A DNA stretch of 64,000 nt from DASPKM01 sp035628135. Lineage in GTDB: Bacteria > Bacteroidota > Bacteroidia > Chitinophagales > Chitinophagaceae. The DNA lies in contig DASPKM010000006.1 of assembly GCA_035628135.1 (NCBI GenBank), forward strand, positions 1 to 64,000, read 5' to 3'. The position numbers were made by a program, and so were the translations under genes. The stretch's first letter is position 1. Each line of letters opens with the position of its first letter. Below the pieces are notes generated by a model that was not told the DNA's origin, did no database searches, and worked only from the letters and a program-made list of their open reading frames with translations. Positions 16,306 to 25,464 of this stretch are shown piece after piece.

Positions 16306-17031
16306 CTATTTGGCAGCGATGGTCCTTGCCTTATTGATGACCCGGAAAAAAGCTTCGCGGTCGGTCAGCATGCCCGTGGCCGCAAACTCCTGCATGGGTT
16401 TAGACGATGTCATCGATCTCGTAGCCTGATCGCCAAGGGCAGCCGCCAGCTTTACAATGATCCTTCCAGTGGAAGCCTGATTGACAAATCCATACAAGCT
16501 ATCTGTGGCAATAGCATTGAAGTTTGACAATGTTTTGCTCAACAGTTGTCTTTTTTCAGCAGGCTCCATATTACCGATGATCTCATCCTGAACAAGTATT
16601 GCATCGATCATCATCACGAAAAATGTATACTGTCCTTTTTCAATTTCCGTTCTCAATTGCCTGTGGCCTTTAACATCAACGGTTTTGTACAAATCCAGCA
16701 ATCTGGCAGGTGCATCCCTGCGCGTAAGCAGTTCTGCAATGCCGTTGAAACTTTGTTTCCATCTGTCAAACGACATTTGTGGGGTGCTGTGAATGAGCAG
16801 AACGGTAGACGCCGGGTACTGCAGGCACGTTTGTATAAGCGCTGCGGTTGAAAGCTTCGTTAATACATCTGGCGGTATCTGGCAGGCCGCATACATGTCC
16901 TCTACAGTTTTAAATGACTGCCATTGTTCCGAGCCCGGTTTTACTGGAAAATCATACGGTGTGTTGCTTTGTTGTCCGAAAGAGACGCAGGCCCAAAGCA
17001 TAAAGCCGAGGAATAGAAGTTTCCTTTTCAT
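16306..17031 (-). CDS. Hypothetical secreted protein
   Basis: 241 residues with a clear signal peptide (MKRKLLFLGFMLWACVSFGQ). The mature part is mostly alpha-helical in composition, with segments such as DRWKQSFNGIAELLTRRDAP and EKRQLLSKTLSNFNAI. I recognise no family. It is followed 36 bases later by the T9SS Cys/His protein gene. The two are probably co-transcribed, and this protein could be a partner, for example an inhibitor or chaperone of that putative hydrolase; that is inference from adjacency only. Confidence 0.7.
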   Translation of the reverse strand: MKRKLLFLGFMLWACVSFGQQSNTPYDFPVKPGSEQWQSFKTVEDMYAACQIPPDVLTKLSTAALIQTCLQYPASTVLLIHSTPQMSFDRWKQSFNGIAELLTRRDAPARLLDLYKTVDVKGHRQLRTEIEKGQYTFFVMMIDAILVQDEIIGNMEPAEKRQLLSKTLSNFNAIATDSLYGFVNQASTGRIIVKLAAALGDQATRSMTSSKPMQEFAATGMLTDREAFFRVINKARTIAAK

Positions 17032-17697
17032 TTTAATAGGATTAAAGGTGAAAAAAGAATGGAACTATCGGAGCGATAACCCAGTGCAGTTATGAAGGGA
17101 AGAGGATATGTAAGACATAATAAAAATACCGGAAACCTGCGAAAATTACAGGCGCACAAAAACTTTTCGTATTACCCGCAACAGCAATGCGGTGCATTGC
17201 AAAATGAATCCCTTCTGTTATCGCTTTTGTCGGCGGCTTATTAGCCGGGTTTCGCCGGACGAAGCACGCAAAATAAAAAAGCCCGCCCTCCCTAAAGCTT
17301 GGCGGGCCAGGTCGGCTTGGCCGGACAGAGTTCGAACCAATTTCTACAAGATTTGGAAAAAATCAGGAATCCTCTGCAGGAATTCGGGCATATATAAAAG
17401 AATACAGGCCTAAGCAACCAGTGTTCATACAATCGCTCAGCTTCAGTCCCGGCAGAGAATTCCGTACTGAATTTTGCGCTGCATTCAGTGGAAAAAAAAG
17501 CCTTTGACCATAAAGAACAATTCTCACTGACCATATTGACATTAATGAAACTAACCTATTTTAGTCATTGACATTCATAACCCAAAGGTTAGAAACCAAT
17601 ACATTAACAACATTTCGGTAGGCCTACATCTTTACATTGACGTTTAATACGAAAAAACCTTAATTTTCCTTTATACTCTCCACCTAAACTAACTGCT
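17032..17697. other. Gene-free region with a terminator hairpin and tRNA-like remnant
   Basis: About 665 bases between two divergent genes; open frames here are short and unconvincing. It holds a strong minus-strand terminator (17281-17307). Next to it is a T-loop-like GTTCGAAC near 17328-17335 inside sequence that resembles the 3' end of a tRNA but cannot be folded as one. Close to the 17698 gene there are three copies of ATTGAC followed by an A/T-rich half (17535, 17567, 17636) and a perfect GTAGGCCTAC palindrome near 17619, possible control sites. Confidence 0.5.
17281..17307 (-). terminator. Rho-independent terminator with no clear gene upstream
   Basis: GCCCGCC (17281-17287) / GGCGGGC (17301-17307), 7 bp and all G/C. 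On the minus strand it is followed by TTTTTTATTTT. The only thing it could terminate is a minus-strand transcript from 17310-17697, where a tRNA-like remnant lies; it may be the leftover of a lost tRNA gene. Confidence 0.7.
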
Positions 17698-20600
17698 ATG
17701 AAAAAGAACCTACTCTGCTTGCTGGCTTTTTTCATATTTTATGCATCCTCCCTTTTTTCTCAGACAACACTTGTTGCGGGCGACATTGCATTCACTGGTT
17801 ATAATATGGATGATAATACAGTGAACGGTGCGACGGCTAATGACGACTTTTCCTTCATTTTACTAAGGAACATTACGTCGGGGACCATCATCAACTTTAC
17901 CGATTTTGGCTGGCGCAGTGATGCAGCTGCTTTTCAAACTGCCAATCCCTGTGGCCCCTCGACCGGGGCAGTGTCAGATGGTATCATCCAGTGGACAGCG
18001 ACATCGGACCTGACTTACGGAACCCAAATCCGCATACGCTGCAGAAACAATCTATCTGCTACACAGGGATCAGTAACCGGCATACAGGCTACGTTTAACG
18101 TTGCAACCGATTATTTGAGCCTCACTTCAGCCGGCGATCAGATCTTTGCTTACCAGGGAACCTTTGCAGCGCCTACCTTATTGGCCGGCATAAGTACGAA
18201 TGGACCCTGGGATGCTACCCTTACAAATTGTCAATTTAGTTCTGGCATGTCAACCTTACCTGCCGCGCTTAGTTCCAACAGCTATGCTGTTGCCATTACA
18301 CCTGAAGTTGATAATGCCCGTTTAAAAAATTCGGTGATGTTAACTGGCACCGCGGCCACCGATAGAACAGCCATTCATAACGCTGCAAATTGGGATGTAG
18401 ATGATCTGAATGCGTTTTTACTTCCTCCCGTTCTGACTGCAGCCCCTGTTGTCACCACTTCAGCTGGCACCACCGCACATACGCAGGGAACGCCGGTAAT
18501 AGTTGACGGGGGAATAACGGTTACTGATGCAGACAATGCAAACCTTTCTTCTGCAACAATTAGCATCACTGGTAATTTTCAAAGCGCAGAAGATGTACTT
18601 CAGTTTACCAATCAAAATGGCATTACAGGGAGCTATAATTCGGCTACGGGTGTGCTTTCCCTTTCGGGATCATCAACAGTAGCGAACTACCAAACAGCCT
18701 TAAGAAGCATAAGCTATAATAACACTGCTATCATACCGAACACTTCTAACCGTACGATAAGTTTCACAACAAACGATGGCGCGGTGAATAGCAACACTGC
18801 CACCAAAATAATTACTGTAACGGCATTAAATGGTGCTCCTGTGCTAACTACTTCCGGCGGAAACACTGCATTTATACAAGGGACGCCAGTAGTTGTGGAC
18901 GGTTCTATAACAGTAACTGATGCAAATAATGCAAACCTGGTTTCTTCGACAGTGAGCATTACAGGCGGTTTTCAAAATTCCCAAGACGTTTTACAATTCA
19001 CGAATCAGAATGGAATAACAGGAAACTATAATTCCAGTACAGGCGTACTCTCATTATCCGGATCAGCAACAGTCGCAAATTATCAAACTGCATTAAGAAG
19101 TGTTACCTATAATAACACATCTGCCACTCCTAACACTGCCAATCGAACAATAAGTTTTGTAGCCAACGATGGCACAGTAAGTAGTAATACAGCAACAAAA
19201 ACAATTACCGTTACAGCAACAAACGCTGCTCCTATTGTCACCACTTCGTCTGGCACCACCGCGCATACCCAGGGAACGCCGGTAATAGTTGACGGGGGAA
19301 TAACGGTTACTGACGCAGACAATGCAAACCTTTCTTCTGCAACAATTAGCATCACTGGTAATTTTCAAAGTGCAGAAGATGTACTTCAGTTTACCAATCA
19401 GAACGGCATTACAGGGAGCTATAATTCGGCTACGGGTGTGCTTTCCCTTTCGGGATCATCAACAGTAGCGAATTACCAAACAGCCTTGAGAAGTATAAGC
19501 TATAATAATAGCTCAGCTACTCCCAATACCATCAATCGCATTGTGAGCTTTAGTGCGAGTGATGGAACAACTAATAGTAATACGGCTACTAAAACACTTT
19601 CTGTTACCCCGTCAGCTGTTGGTGCAACCACACTTACCATTGGTGACATTGCTTTCACAGGCTATAATTCTGCCGGCACTGATGATTTTTCATTTATTAT
19701 ACTGCGAGCCAGCGGGATCACCAGTGGTACACAGATAAAATTCACTGATTATGCATGGGTGTCTGGGGCTTGTGGTACCAATGGATGGGGAACTACCGCT
19801 GAACAAGAGATAACATGGACTGCAAATACAACACTTACGTATGGTATGCAGGTCAGAATAAACGGATTAACAGCTTCAACCGGTACTGTGTCAGGGACGG
19901 CTTTAAATCTTTCCCAGGGAGGCGATCAGATTTTTGCTTTTCAGGGTAACAGGACAGGTGTTTACACAATGTTGGCCGGTATTCACATGAATCAGGATGT
20001 CGCAACATCGGGTGCCAATTGGGATGACGTAACAGCGCCTACCGGCATAACTTCTAACAGGCCTGCATGCTTAACCAACGGCATGTATGCTCTTTTCATT
20101 AACCCGGAAGTAGATAATGCCCGGTTAAAAACGACAGTTGTGCTGACTGGAAATCCTCTTACAGACAGGGCTACAATTAATAATGCGGCTAACTGGGATG
20201 TGGATAATGTGAACCCGTTCATCTTGCCTCCAGCCTTTAATGCAGCTTCAGTAGTTACCACTTCCGCAGGCAACACTTCCTATTCGATAGGGACGCCTGT
20301 TGCTGTGGACGGGGGTTTAACTGTCACAGATGCTGATGATGTGAACCTTAGCTCAGCCACAGTAAGTATAAGCGGTGGATTTCAAAGTGGACAGGACATT
20401 TTACAGTTTAGCAATCAAAATGGAATTACCGGAAGTTATAATGCTGCTACCGGGATACTTACTTTAACCGGAACGTCAACAGTTGAAAATTATCAAACGG
20501 CATTAAGAAGTGTTACCTATAATAATACATCTGTCACTCCTAACAACTCCGATAGGACCATAAGCTTTGCAACCAATGACGGAAATGCAAGTAGCAATGT

Positions 20601-22773
20601 AGCAACAAAAGTGGTGACATTTATAAATGATGCCCCACCAACAGTATCCAGCATTAACAGGCTAACACCATTAACGCAATTAACTAATGCTTCTACGGTA
20701 ACGTTCAGGGTTATCTTCTCGGAAGATGTGACAGGAGTAGATGCTTCTGACTTTGAATTGACAAAGACACTTACAGCCAATGGATCGGTCAATACAGTAA
20801 CTTCGGTTGATGAACAAACCTATGATGTAAATATAAATTTAGTTACAGGCGATGGCACATTGCGTTTGGATTTAAAGAATATTGGTACTGGTATTAAAGA
20901 CAAGGATGGAATTCTCGATGATATCCCAGGCGGCTTCACTGCCGGAGAAACATATACAGTTGACCATACAGCACCAACGCTTACTACAGTAAGTATTTCA
21001 TCTGCTAACGTAAATAGTGCCGCCTTAGCGAAAGTGGGAGATAAGGTAACAGCGCTCTTTACCGCATCTGAAACTATCAATACGCCAACGGTCACTATTC
21101 ATGGACAGACTGCAACCGTAAGCAATGTATCAGGCAACCAGTGGAAAGGCGAGTATACAATGCAAACTAGTGATGCGCCTGAAGGTGTGATAACTTTCTC
21201 TATTGCCTTTACCGACCTTGCAGCTAATGCAGGAACTTCTGTTACAACTACAACCGATGCAAGTAGTGTAACATTTGATAAGACACTACCGACGCTTACT
21301 ACTGTTCACATTCAATCGAACAATGCTAACACAGCGATAGCCAAAGTTGGTGATATTGTAACATTGAGTTTCACTTCAAGTGAAGCGGTAACCGGAACAT
21401 CTGTAGGCATAGCAGGACATCCGGTAGCAGTTAATTCCGCAGGCGGAAACAGTTATACTGCAAGCTATACTATGGTTAGTGGTGATACAGAAGGTGGAGT
21501 TTCTTTCTCCATCAGTGGTTTCAAAGATGCTGCAGGTAATACAGGTACAACAGTTACTGCAACAACCGATGCAAGCACTGTGACCTTCGATAAGACAGCA
21601 CCAATATTATCGGCGGTTACTGTTGCATCGGATAATGCTAATACAGCGTATGCAAAACCGGGTGATAAAGTAACCTTGCTCTTTACTTCGTCTGAAGCCA
21701 TTCAAACGCCTACAGTAAGTATATTGGGACATTCAGTAACACCAAGTCTGGTTACAGGAAATCAATGGAAAGCAGAATACACGACCGTTAATACTGACGC
21801 AGAAGGAACGATCGCATTCCAGATATCTAATCTTAAAGATTTGGCAGGTACTACTGCGCCTAATGTGGTGGCAACTACAAACGGAAGCAGTGTTATATTC
21901 GATAAGACAGCACCGGCATTAACAAGTGCTTGTCCCGCAAACCAGTCGGTAAATGCAGGAGTAAATTGTTCAGCAAACGTGTCGTGGACGGTACCTACTG
22001 CTACGGATGCTAATGTTACGGGCACATTTAGTGCTTATGAGCATACGGGAGGTGATCCGGGCACATATAACGTCGGTACTTACAACATTGTCTATAAGTT
22101 TAAAGACCCGGCTGGAAATGAAACTGTCTGCAGCTTTACCATTACTGTTGCAGATAATGCTGGCCCAACATTTACAACGTCTCTTACAGCCAATCCTTTA
22201 GTAATATGGCCTCCGAATCATAAATTCCAAGACGTAGTATTGACTTATGCGACGGCAGACAATTGTTCGGGAACAGTTACTAATATTGTCACCGTTACCA
22301 GTACTGATTCTATTGCTGGAGATTGGATCGTGGTGAACGATCACCTTGTACAGTTAAGGGCAGAAAGAAATCCTGGAAGTGAAACTCGTATTTATACTAT
22401 AACAGTCACTCCACAAGATGCATCAGGTAACTTAGGTACTGCGCAGTCTGTGCAGATTTATGTTTCCAATAACATTACAGCTACTCCCCCTATAAGTTCA
22501 ACAGACCAAAACATACAGGAAATACCTGGAAAACTGCAGATAATGGCATTGCCTAATCCAAGCAGACACTCTTTCACCCTCGCACTGAAAAGCAGCCGCA
22601 CAGAACAAGCGAACCTGCGTATAATAGATGTGTGGGGACGAGTGGTAGAAGTAAGAAAGGGCATAGCAGTAAACGGTACATTGAGGATTGGAGCTAATTA
22701 CCGTCCAGGCACTTACATTGCCGAACTAATCCAGGGAAATGAAAGGGTGAGAGTAATGCTGATCAAACAATAG
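17698..22773 (+). CDS. Giant T9SS-exported multidomain repeat protein
   Basis: 1691 residues with signal peptide MKKNLLCLLAFFIFYASSLFSQ. Order of parts: an AGDIAFTGYN...DDFSFILLR domain (about 24-245), three 131-residue cadherin-like repeats from about 251, 382 and 513 (each VTTS-G-T ... VDGxITVTDADNANLSS ... GITGSYNSATGVLSLSG), a second copy of the IAFTGYN domain from about 642, a fourth cadherin-like repeat near 852, an Ig-like Big-type domain near 980, three roughly 100-residue repeats beginning LTTVSISS, LTTVHIQS and LSAVTVAS (about 1096-1400), a HYR-like domain (CPANQSVNAGVNCSANVSW, about 1409-1485), another beta domain, and a type A T9SS sorting domain (about 1615-1691). No catalytic motif is seen. 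A surface adhesin or matrix protein is the likely role. Confidence 0.85.
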   Translation: MKKNLLCLLAFFIFYASSLFSQTTLVAGDIAFTGYNMDDNTVNGATANDDFSFILLRNITSGTIINFTDFGWRSDAAAFQTANPCGPSTGAVSDGIIQWTATSDLTYGTQIRIRCRNNLSATQGSVTGIQATFNVATDYLSLTSAGDQIFAYQGTFAAPTLLAGISTNGPWDATLTNCQFSSGMSTLPAALSSNSYAVAITPEVDNARLKNSVMLTGTAATDRTAIHNAANWDVDDLNAFLLPPVLTAAPVVTTSAGTTAHTQGTPVIVDGGITVTDADNANLSSATISITGNFQSAEDVLQFTNQNGITGSYNSATGVLSLSGSSTVANYQTALRSISYNNTAIIPNTSNRTISFTTNDGAVNSNTATKIITVTALNGAPVLTTSGGNTAFIQGTPVVVDGSITVTDANNANLVSSTVSITGGFQNSQDVLQFTNQNGITGNYNSSTGVLSLSGSATVANYQTALRSVTYNNTSATPNTANRTISFVANDGTVSSNTATKTITVTATNAAPIVTTSSGTTAHTQGTPVIVDGGITVTDADNANLSSATISITGNFQSAEDVLQFTNQNGITGSYNSATGVLSLSGSSTVANYQTALRSISYNNSSATPNTINRIVSFSASDGTTNSNTATKTLSVTPSAVGATTLTIGDIAFTGYNSAGTDDFSFIILRASGITSGTQIKFTDYAWVSGACGTNGWGTTAEQEITWTANTTLTYGMQVRINGLTASTGTVSGTALNLSQGGDQIFAFQGNRTGVYTMLAGIHMNQDVATSGANWDDVTAPTGITSNRPACLTNGMYALFINPEVDNARLKTTVVLTGNPLTDRATINNAANWDVDNVNPFILPPAFNAASVVTTSAGNTSYSIGTPVAVDGGLTVTDADDVNLSSATVSISGGFQSGQDILQFSNQNGITGSYNAATGILTLTGTSTVENYQTALRSVTYNNTSVTPNNSDRTISFATNDGNASSNVATKVVTFINDAPPTVSSINRLTPLTQLTNASTVTFRVIFSEDVTGVDASDFELTKTLTANGSVNTVTSVDEQTYDVNINLVTGDGTLRLDLKNIGTGIKDKDGILDDIPGGFTAGETYTVDHTAPTLTTVSISSANVNSAALAKVGDKVTALFTASETINTPTVTIHGQTATVSNVSGNQWKGEYTMQTSDAPEGVITFSIAFTDLAANAGTSVTTTTDASSVTFDKTLPTLTTVHIQSNNANTAIAKVGDIVTLSFTSSEAVTGTSVGIAGHPVAVNSAGGNSYTASYTMVSGDTEGGVSFSISGFKDAAGNTGTTVTATTDASTVTFDKTAPILSAVTVASDNANTAYAKPGDKVTLLFTSSEAIQTPTVSILGHSVTPSLVTGNQWKAEYTTVNTDAEGTIAFQISNLKDLAGTTAPNVVATTNGSSVIFDKTAPALTSACPANQSVNAGVNCSANVSWTVPTATDANVTGTFSAYEHTGGDPGTYNVGTYNIVYKFKDPAGNETVCSFTITVADNAGPTFTTSLTANPLVIWPPNHKFQDVVLTYATADNCSGTVTNIVTVTSTDSIAGDWIVVNDHLVQLRAERNPGSETRIYTITVTPQDASGNLGTAQSVQIYVSNNITATPPISSTDQNIQEIPGKLQIMALPNPSRHSFTLALKSSRTEQANLRIIDVWGRVVEVRKGIAVNGTLRIGANYRPGTYIAELIQGNERVRVMLIKQ

Positions 22774-22799
22774 AATAATTAGTTGGAGTTAATTTAGAA

Positions 22800-22831
22800 A
22801 AAGAGGCTGTCTCAAAAGAGAGGCCTCTTTT
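22800..22831 (+). terminator. Rho-independent terminator after the giant repeat protein gene
   Basis: AAAGAGGC near 22800 pairs with GCCTCTTT (22823-22830), with a second inner TCTC/GAGA pairing around an AAAA loop, followed by a run of T. It sits 25 bases after the stop at 22773. Confidence 0.85.
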
Positions 22832-22837
22832 TTTGTT

Positions 22838-23053
22838 TTAAAGAATGGCTTTTTGCCAGTTTCTGTGCTGTTTTCTTTGAATGCACTTACCATATTCATT
22901 CACCGACTGCCCCATCATGTCTTTAATTGCTTCCTGCTCATAATAGATGATGCTACCAAGCTTTGTAAAAGGTATTTGCCCTGTATCACGTAAATGCTGC
23001 AACATTCCCGGCGAAATCTGCAGACCGAGCAAGATCGCTATGCACAGGCGCAA
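22838..23053 (-). pseudogene. Truncated excisionase-like HTH protein remnant downstream of tRNA-Pro
   Basis: The readable part is ISPGMLQHLRDTGQIPFTKLG then SIIYYEQEAIKDMM, the second half of a MerR/excisionase-type winged HTH (HTH_17) as found in Bacteroidota mobile elements. The first half of the HTH is missing, and the frame has no ATG start in a sensible place (only TTG codons). It lies 64 bases beyond the 3' end of tRNA-Pro, the usual side for integrated elements. No integrase or other element genes are nearby. It is best read as a relic of an excised or deleted element. Confidence 0.55.
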
Positions 23054-23087
23054 AGGCCCCTGCTTAGTATTGTATTAGCCAAATAAA

Positions 23088-23113
23088 AAGCTGTCTCTGA
23101 ATTGAGACAGCTT
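23088..23113 (-). terminator. Rho-independent terminator of tRNA-Pro
   Basis: A 10-bp perfect stem AAGCTGTCTC (23088-23097) / GAGACAGCTT (23104-23113), loop TGAATT, followed on the minus strand by TTTTTATTT. It begins 3 bases after the mature 3' end of the tRNA. Confidence 0.9.
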
Positions 23114-23116
23114 GAG

Positions 23117-23190
23117 TCGGGATGACTGGATTCGAACCAGCGACCCCTACGTCCCGAACGTAATGCGCTACCGGGCTGCGCTACATCCCG
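23117..23190 (-). tRNA. tRNA-Pro (anticodon CGG)
   Basis: 74 nt on the minus strand. Acceptor CGGGATG pairs with CATCCCG, discriminator A. The D arm is GCGC-AGCCCGGTA-GCGC. The anticodon arm is TTACG-TTCGGGA-CGTAG (one T-G pair), which places CGG at 34-36. The T arm is GCTGG-TTCGAAT-CCAGT. CCA is not encoded. A strong terminator follows at once. It reads CCG proline codons. Confidence 0.96.
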
Positions 23191-23396
23191 ATCTGTAATG
23201 CCCTTCCAGGCATACATTTCCATTCCGACAACTGCAAAAATACACCACATCAACCACTAAAAAAAACGCGGTTGACACCTTGGCAAAAGGCCCTATAGAA
23301 TGCAAGCCAATAATCATAACACAACCCTCCGCCGCCCATCGAAATTTCTTTCCCCCTCTCCCCTAATTCATTACATTAGTCCCTTATAATTTTTTT

Positions 23397-25430
23397 ATGC
23401 GCCAAACCCCCAAACTGTTCGCTTTCTTTACCGTTGCCGCACTCATCGCAGGCTGCGCAGCCAAACAGGATCAATCTTTTCAAAAAGACATCCTGCTATC
23501 CAACATGGATACCACCGTCAGCCCGGCTGACGATTTTTTCCTATACGCCAATGGCGGCTGGATCAAACAAAACCCCATCCCCGACGACCAAAGCAGCTGG
23601 GGCATTGGGCACGCCGTACAGGAAGAGCTGTATAAAAGATTACGCACCATTAATGAGGCGGCGCTCAATGCAAAGGATGGCATAGAAAAGAAAGTCGGCG
23701 ATTTTTGGTTCAGCGCAATGGATACCGTATCAATCGAAAAGCAAGGCATCAGCCCACTGCAACCCGAATTGGACGCCATCAATAATATAAAAGACCTGAA
23801 AGGACTGCTGGATGTAAATGCCGACCTGCACTACAAAGGCGTGGGCGTGTTGTACAACGATGCTATTTACCAGGATGAAATGAACAGCGAGGCCATGGCG
23901 CTCCACCTGAACCAGGGGGGACTTGGACTTCCTAACCGCGACTACTATTTCAACACAGATGAACGCACCAAAAACATCCGCGAGAACTATATCAAACACG
24001 TAGCCCGCATCTTCCGCCTGCTGGGGAGCGACTCGGCCGCGGCTGAAAAAATGAGCAAAGCGCATTTCGCGCTGGAAAGCAGGCTGGCAAAGGCTTCGCG
24101 CAAACTGGAAGCGCTGCGTGTTCCAAAAGAGAACTATAATAAATTCGCGGTAAGTGAACTTAAAAAACTTACACCGTCGATAGATTGGAAAGATGTGCTG
24201 GCGAAATCAGGTATCAAATCACTGGACTCCGTTATTGTAGGACAGCCTGAATTTTATAAAGAGCTCGATGCTTCGCTGCGGTCAATACCCCTCGAAGATT
24301 GGAAAAATTACCTGCGCTTTCACCTCGTGCGCAGCTTCGGCACTTACCTGAACCAGGCCATCGTAGACGAGCAGTTTGACTTTTACGGTATCAAAATGCG
24401 CGGCGCTAAAAAACTAAAGCCCCGCTGGAAACGCATGCTCGATGTGGAAGACAACCTGGTGGGTGAAGCACTAGGACGCGTGTTCGTTAAAGAATATTTC
24501 AACGAACAGGCTAAGAAACGCTACGAAGACATGGTAGAAGCCGTACGCGCATCCCTGAAAGAACACATCGAAAAACTGGACTGGATGAGCGATAGCACCA
24601 AGCAAAAAGCATTGGTAAAACTCGCATCCATGAAAAAGAAAGTGGGCTATCCTGACAAATGGAAAGATTTCTCTGGCATGAAGATCGACCGCGGACCCTT
24701 GGTTCGTAATATCATCAACGCCAATATGTGGTGGAGCGATTACTATAATAACAAGCTCGGCAAGCCGGTCGACAGGGATGAATGGGAAATGAACCCCCAG
24801 ACCTATAACGCCTATTACAATCCATCTAACAACGAGATCGTACTGCCAGCGGGCATCTTCACCGTTCCCGGCTTCCGCGATGAGGAACTGGACGATGCCC
24901 TTGTATGGGGTTATGCAGGCGCCACCACCATCGGGCATGAAATAACGCACGGTTTCGACGACGAGGGGCGCCAGTACGATGAAAAAGGCAATCTCTCCAA
25001 TTGGTGGACAAAAGAAGACGAAGAAAAATTCAATGCACGCGCTGCCCTTATGGTAAAGCAATACAATGAATACATGCCGGTCGACACGCTGCGCATCAAT
25101 GGCCAGGCCACCCTCGGCGAAAACATCGCCGACCTGGGCGGAGCGGTGATTGCGCTGGACGCATTCAAAAAAACAGAAACATTCAAACAGGGAAAGGTCA
25201 TCAACGGCATGACGCCGCTGCAACGCTTCTTCCACGGTTATGCGCTGGGATGGCTCGGTCATGCACGCAAGGAAGCCATCGCCAATCAGTTATTGACCGA
25301 TGTGCATTCACCTATACAATACCGTGTGAACGGGCCATTCGTAAGCGTGAAAGAGTTTTACGAGGCATTTAATATCAAGCCGGGCAGCAAAATGTACAGG
25401 GCCGATTCGTTGCGGGTTAATATCTGGTAG
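23397..25430 (+). CDS. M13 family zinc metallopeptidase (neprilysin-like), lipoprotein
   Basis: 677 residues. The signal peptide has a lipobox LIAGC (Cys 20). The N-terminal M13 domain (about 38-420) begins with DTTVSPADDFFLYANGGW. The catalytic domain has the substrate-binding NAYYNP (471-476), the zinc motif HEITH (514-518) with the following GFDDEGRQYD, and the third ligand E575 in GENIADLGG. The family cleaves oligopeptides on the N-terminal side of hydrophobic residues, here probably in the periplasm or at the outer membrane. Length and motif order are normal and no residue is missing. It is transcribed alone and ends convergently with the SMP-30-like gene. Confidence 0.95.
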   Translation: MRQTPKLFAFFTVAALIAGCAAKQDQSFQKDILLSNMDTTVSPADDFFLYANGGWIKQNPIPDDQSSWGIGHAVQEELYKRLRTINEAALNAKDGIEKKVGDFWFSAMDTVSIEKQGISPLQPELDAINNIKDLKGLLDVNADLHYKGVGVLYNDAIYQDEMNSEAMALHLNQGGLGLPNRDYYFNTDERTKNIRENYIKHVARIFRLLGSDSAAAEKMSKAHFALESRLAKASRKLEALRVPKENYNKFAVSELKKLTPSIDWKDVLAKSGIKSLDSVIVGQPEFYKELDASLRSIPLEDWKNYLRFHLVRSFGTYLNQAIVDEQFDFYGIKMRGAKKLKPRWKRMLDVEDNLVGEALGRVFVKEYFNEQAKKRYEDMVEAVRASLKEHIEKLDWMSDSTKQKALVKLASMKKKVGYPDKWKDFSGMKIDRGPLVRNIINANMWWSDYYNNKLGKPVDRDEWEMNPQTYNAYYNPSNNEIVLPAGIFTVPGFRDEELDDALVWGYAGATTIGHEITHGFDDEGRQYDEKGNLSNWWTKEDEEKFNARAALMVKQYNEYMPVDTLRINGQATLGENIADLGGAVIALDAFKKTETFKQGKVINGMTPLQRFFHGYALGWLGHARKEAIANQLLTDVHSPIQYRVNGPFVSVKEFYEAFNIKPGSKMYRADSLRVNIW

Positions 25431-25439
25431 ATTATTCTT

Positions 25440-25464
25440 GGTCAATAAGTCATTGGGTCATTGA
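25440..25464. repeat. GTCATTRR tandem repeat, copy 1
   Basis: GTCAATAA GTCATTGG GTCATTGA, an 8-bp unit repeated three times between the M13 and SMP-30-like genes. The stop codon of the latter (TGA at 25458-25460) lies within it. The same motif recurs near 26618, 42841 and 57700. Confidence 0.6.

Noticed and set aside
17310..17350. A possible tRNA on the minus strand
   Set aside because: The T-loop is present, but neither the T stem, an anticodon arm nor an acceptor stem pairs. Kept only as a possible remnant.
17192..17534. Overlapping short frames on both strands in the 17 kb gap
   Set aside because: Rich in Trp, Cys and Arg from GC hairpin and tRNA-like sequence; not protein-like.
24471..25262. 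A 263-codon minus-strand frame inside the M13 peptidase gene
   Set aside because: The opposite strand encodes an intact metallopeptidase with HEITH; this frame has no start context or motifs.
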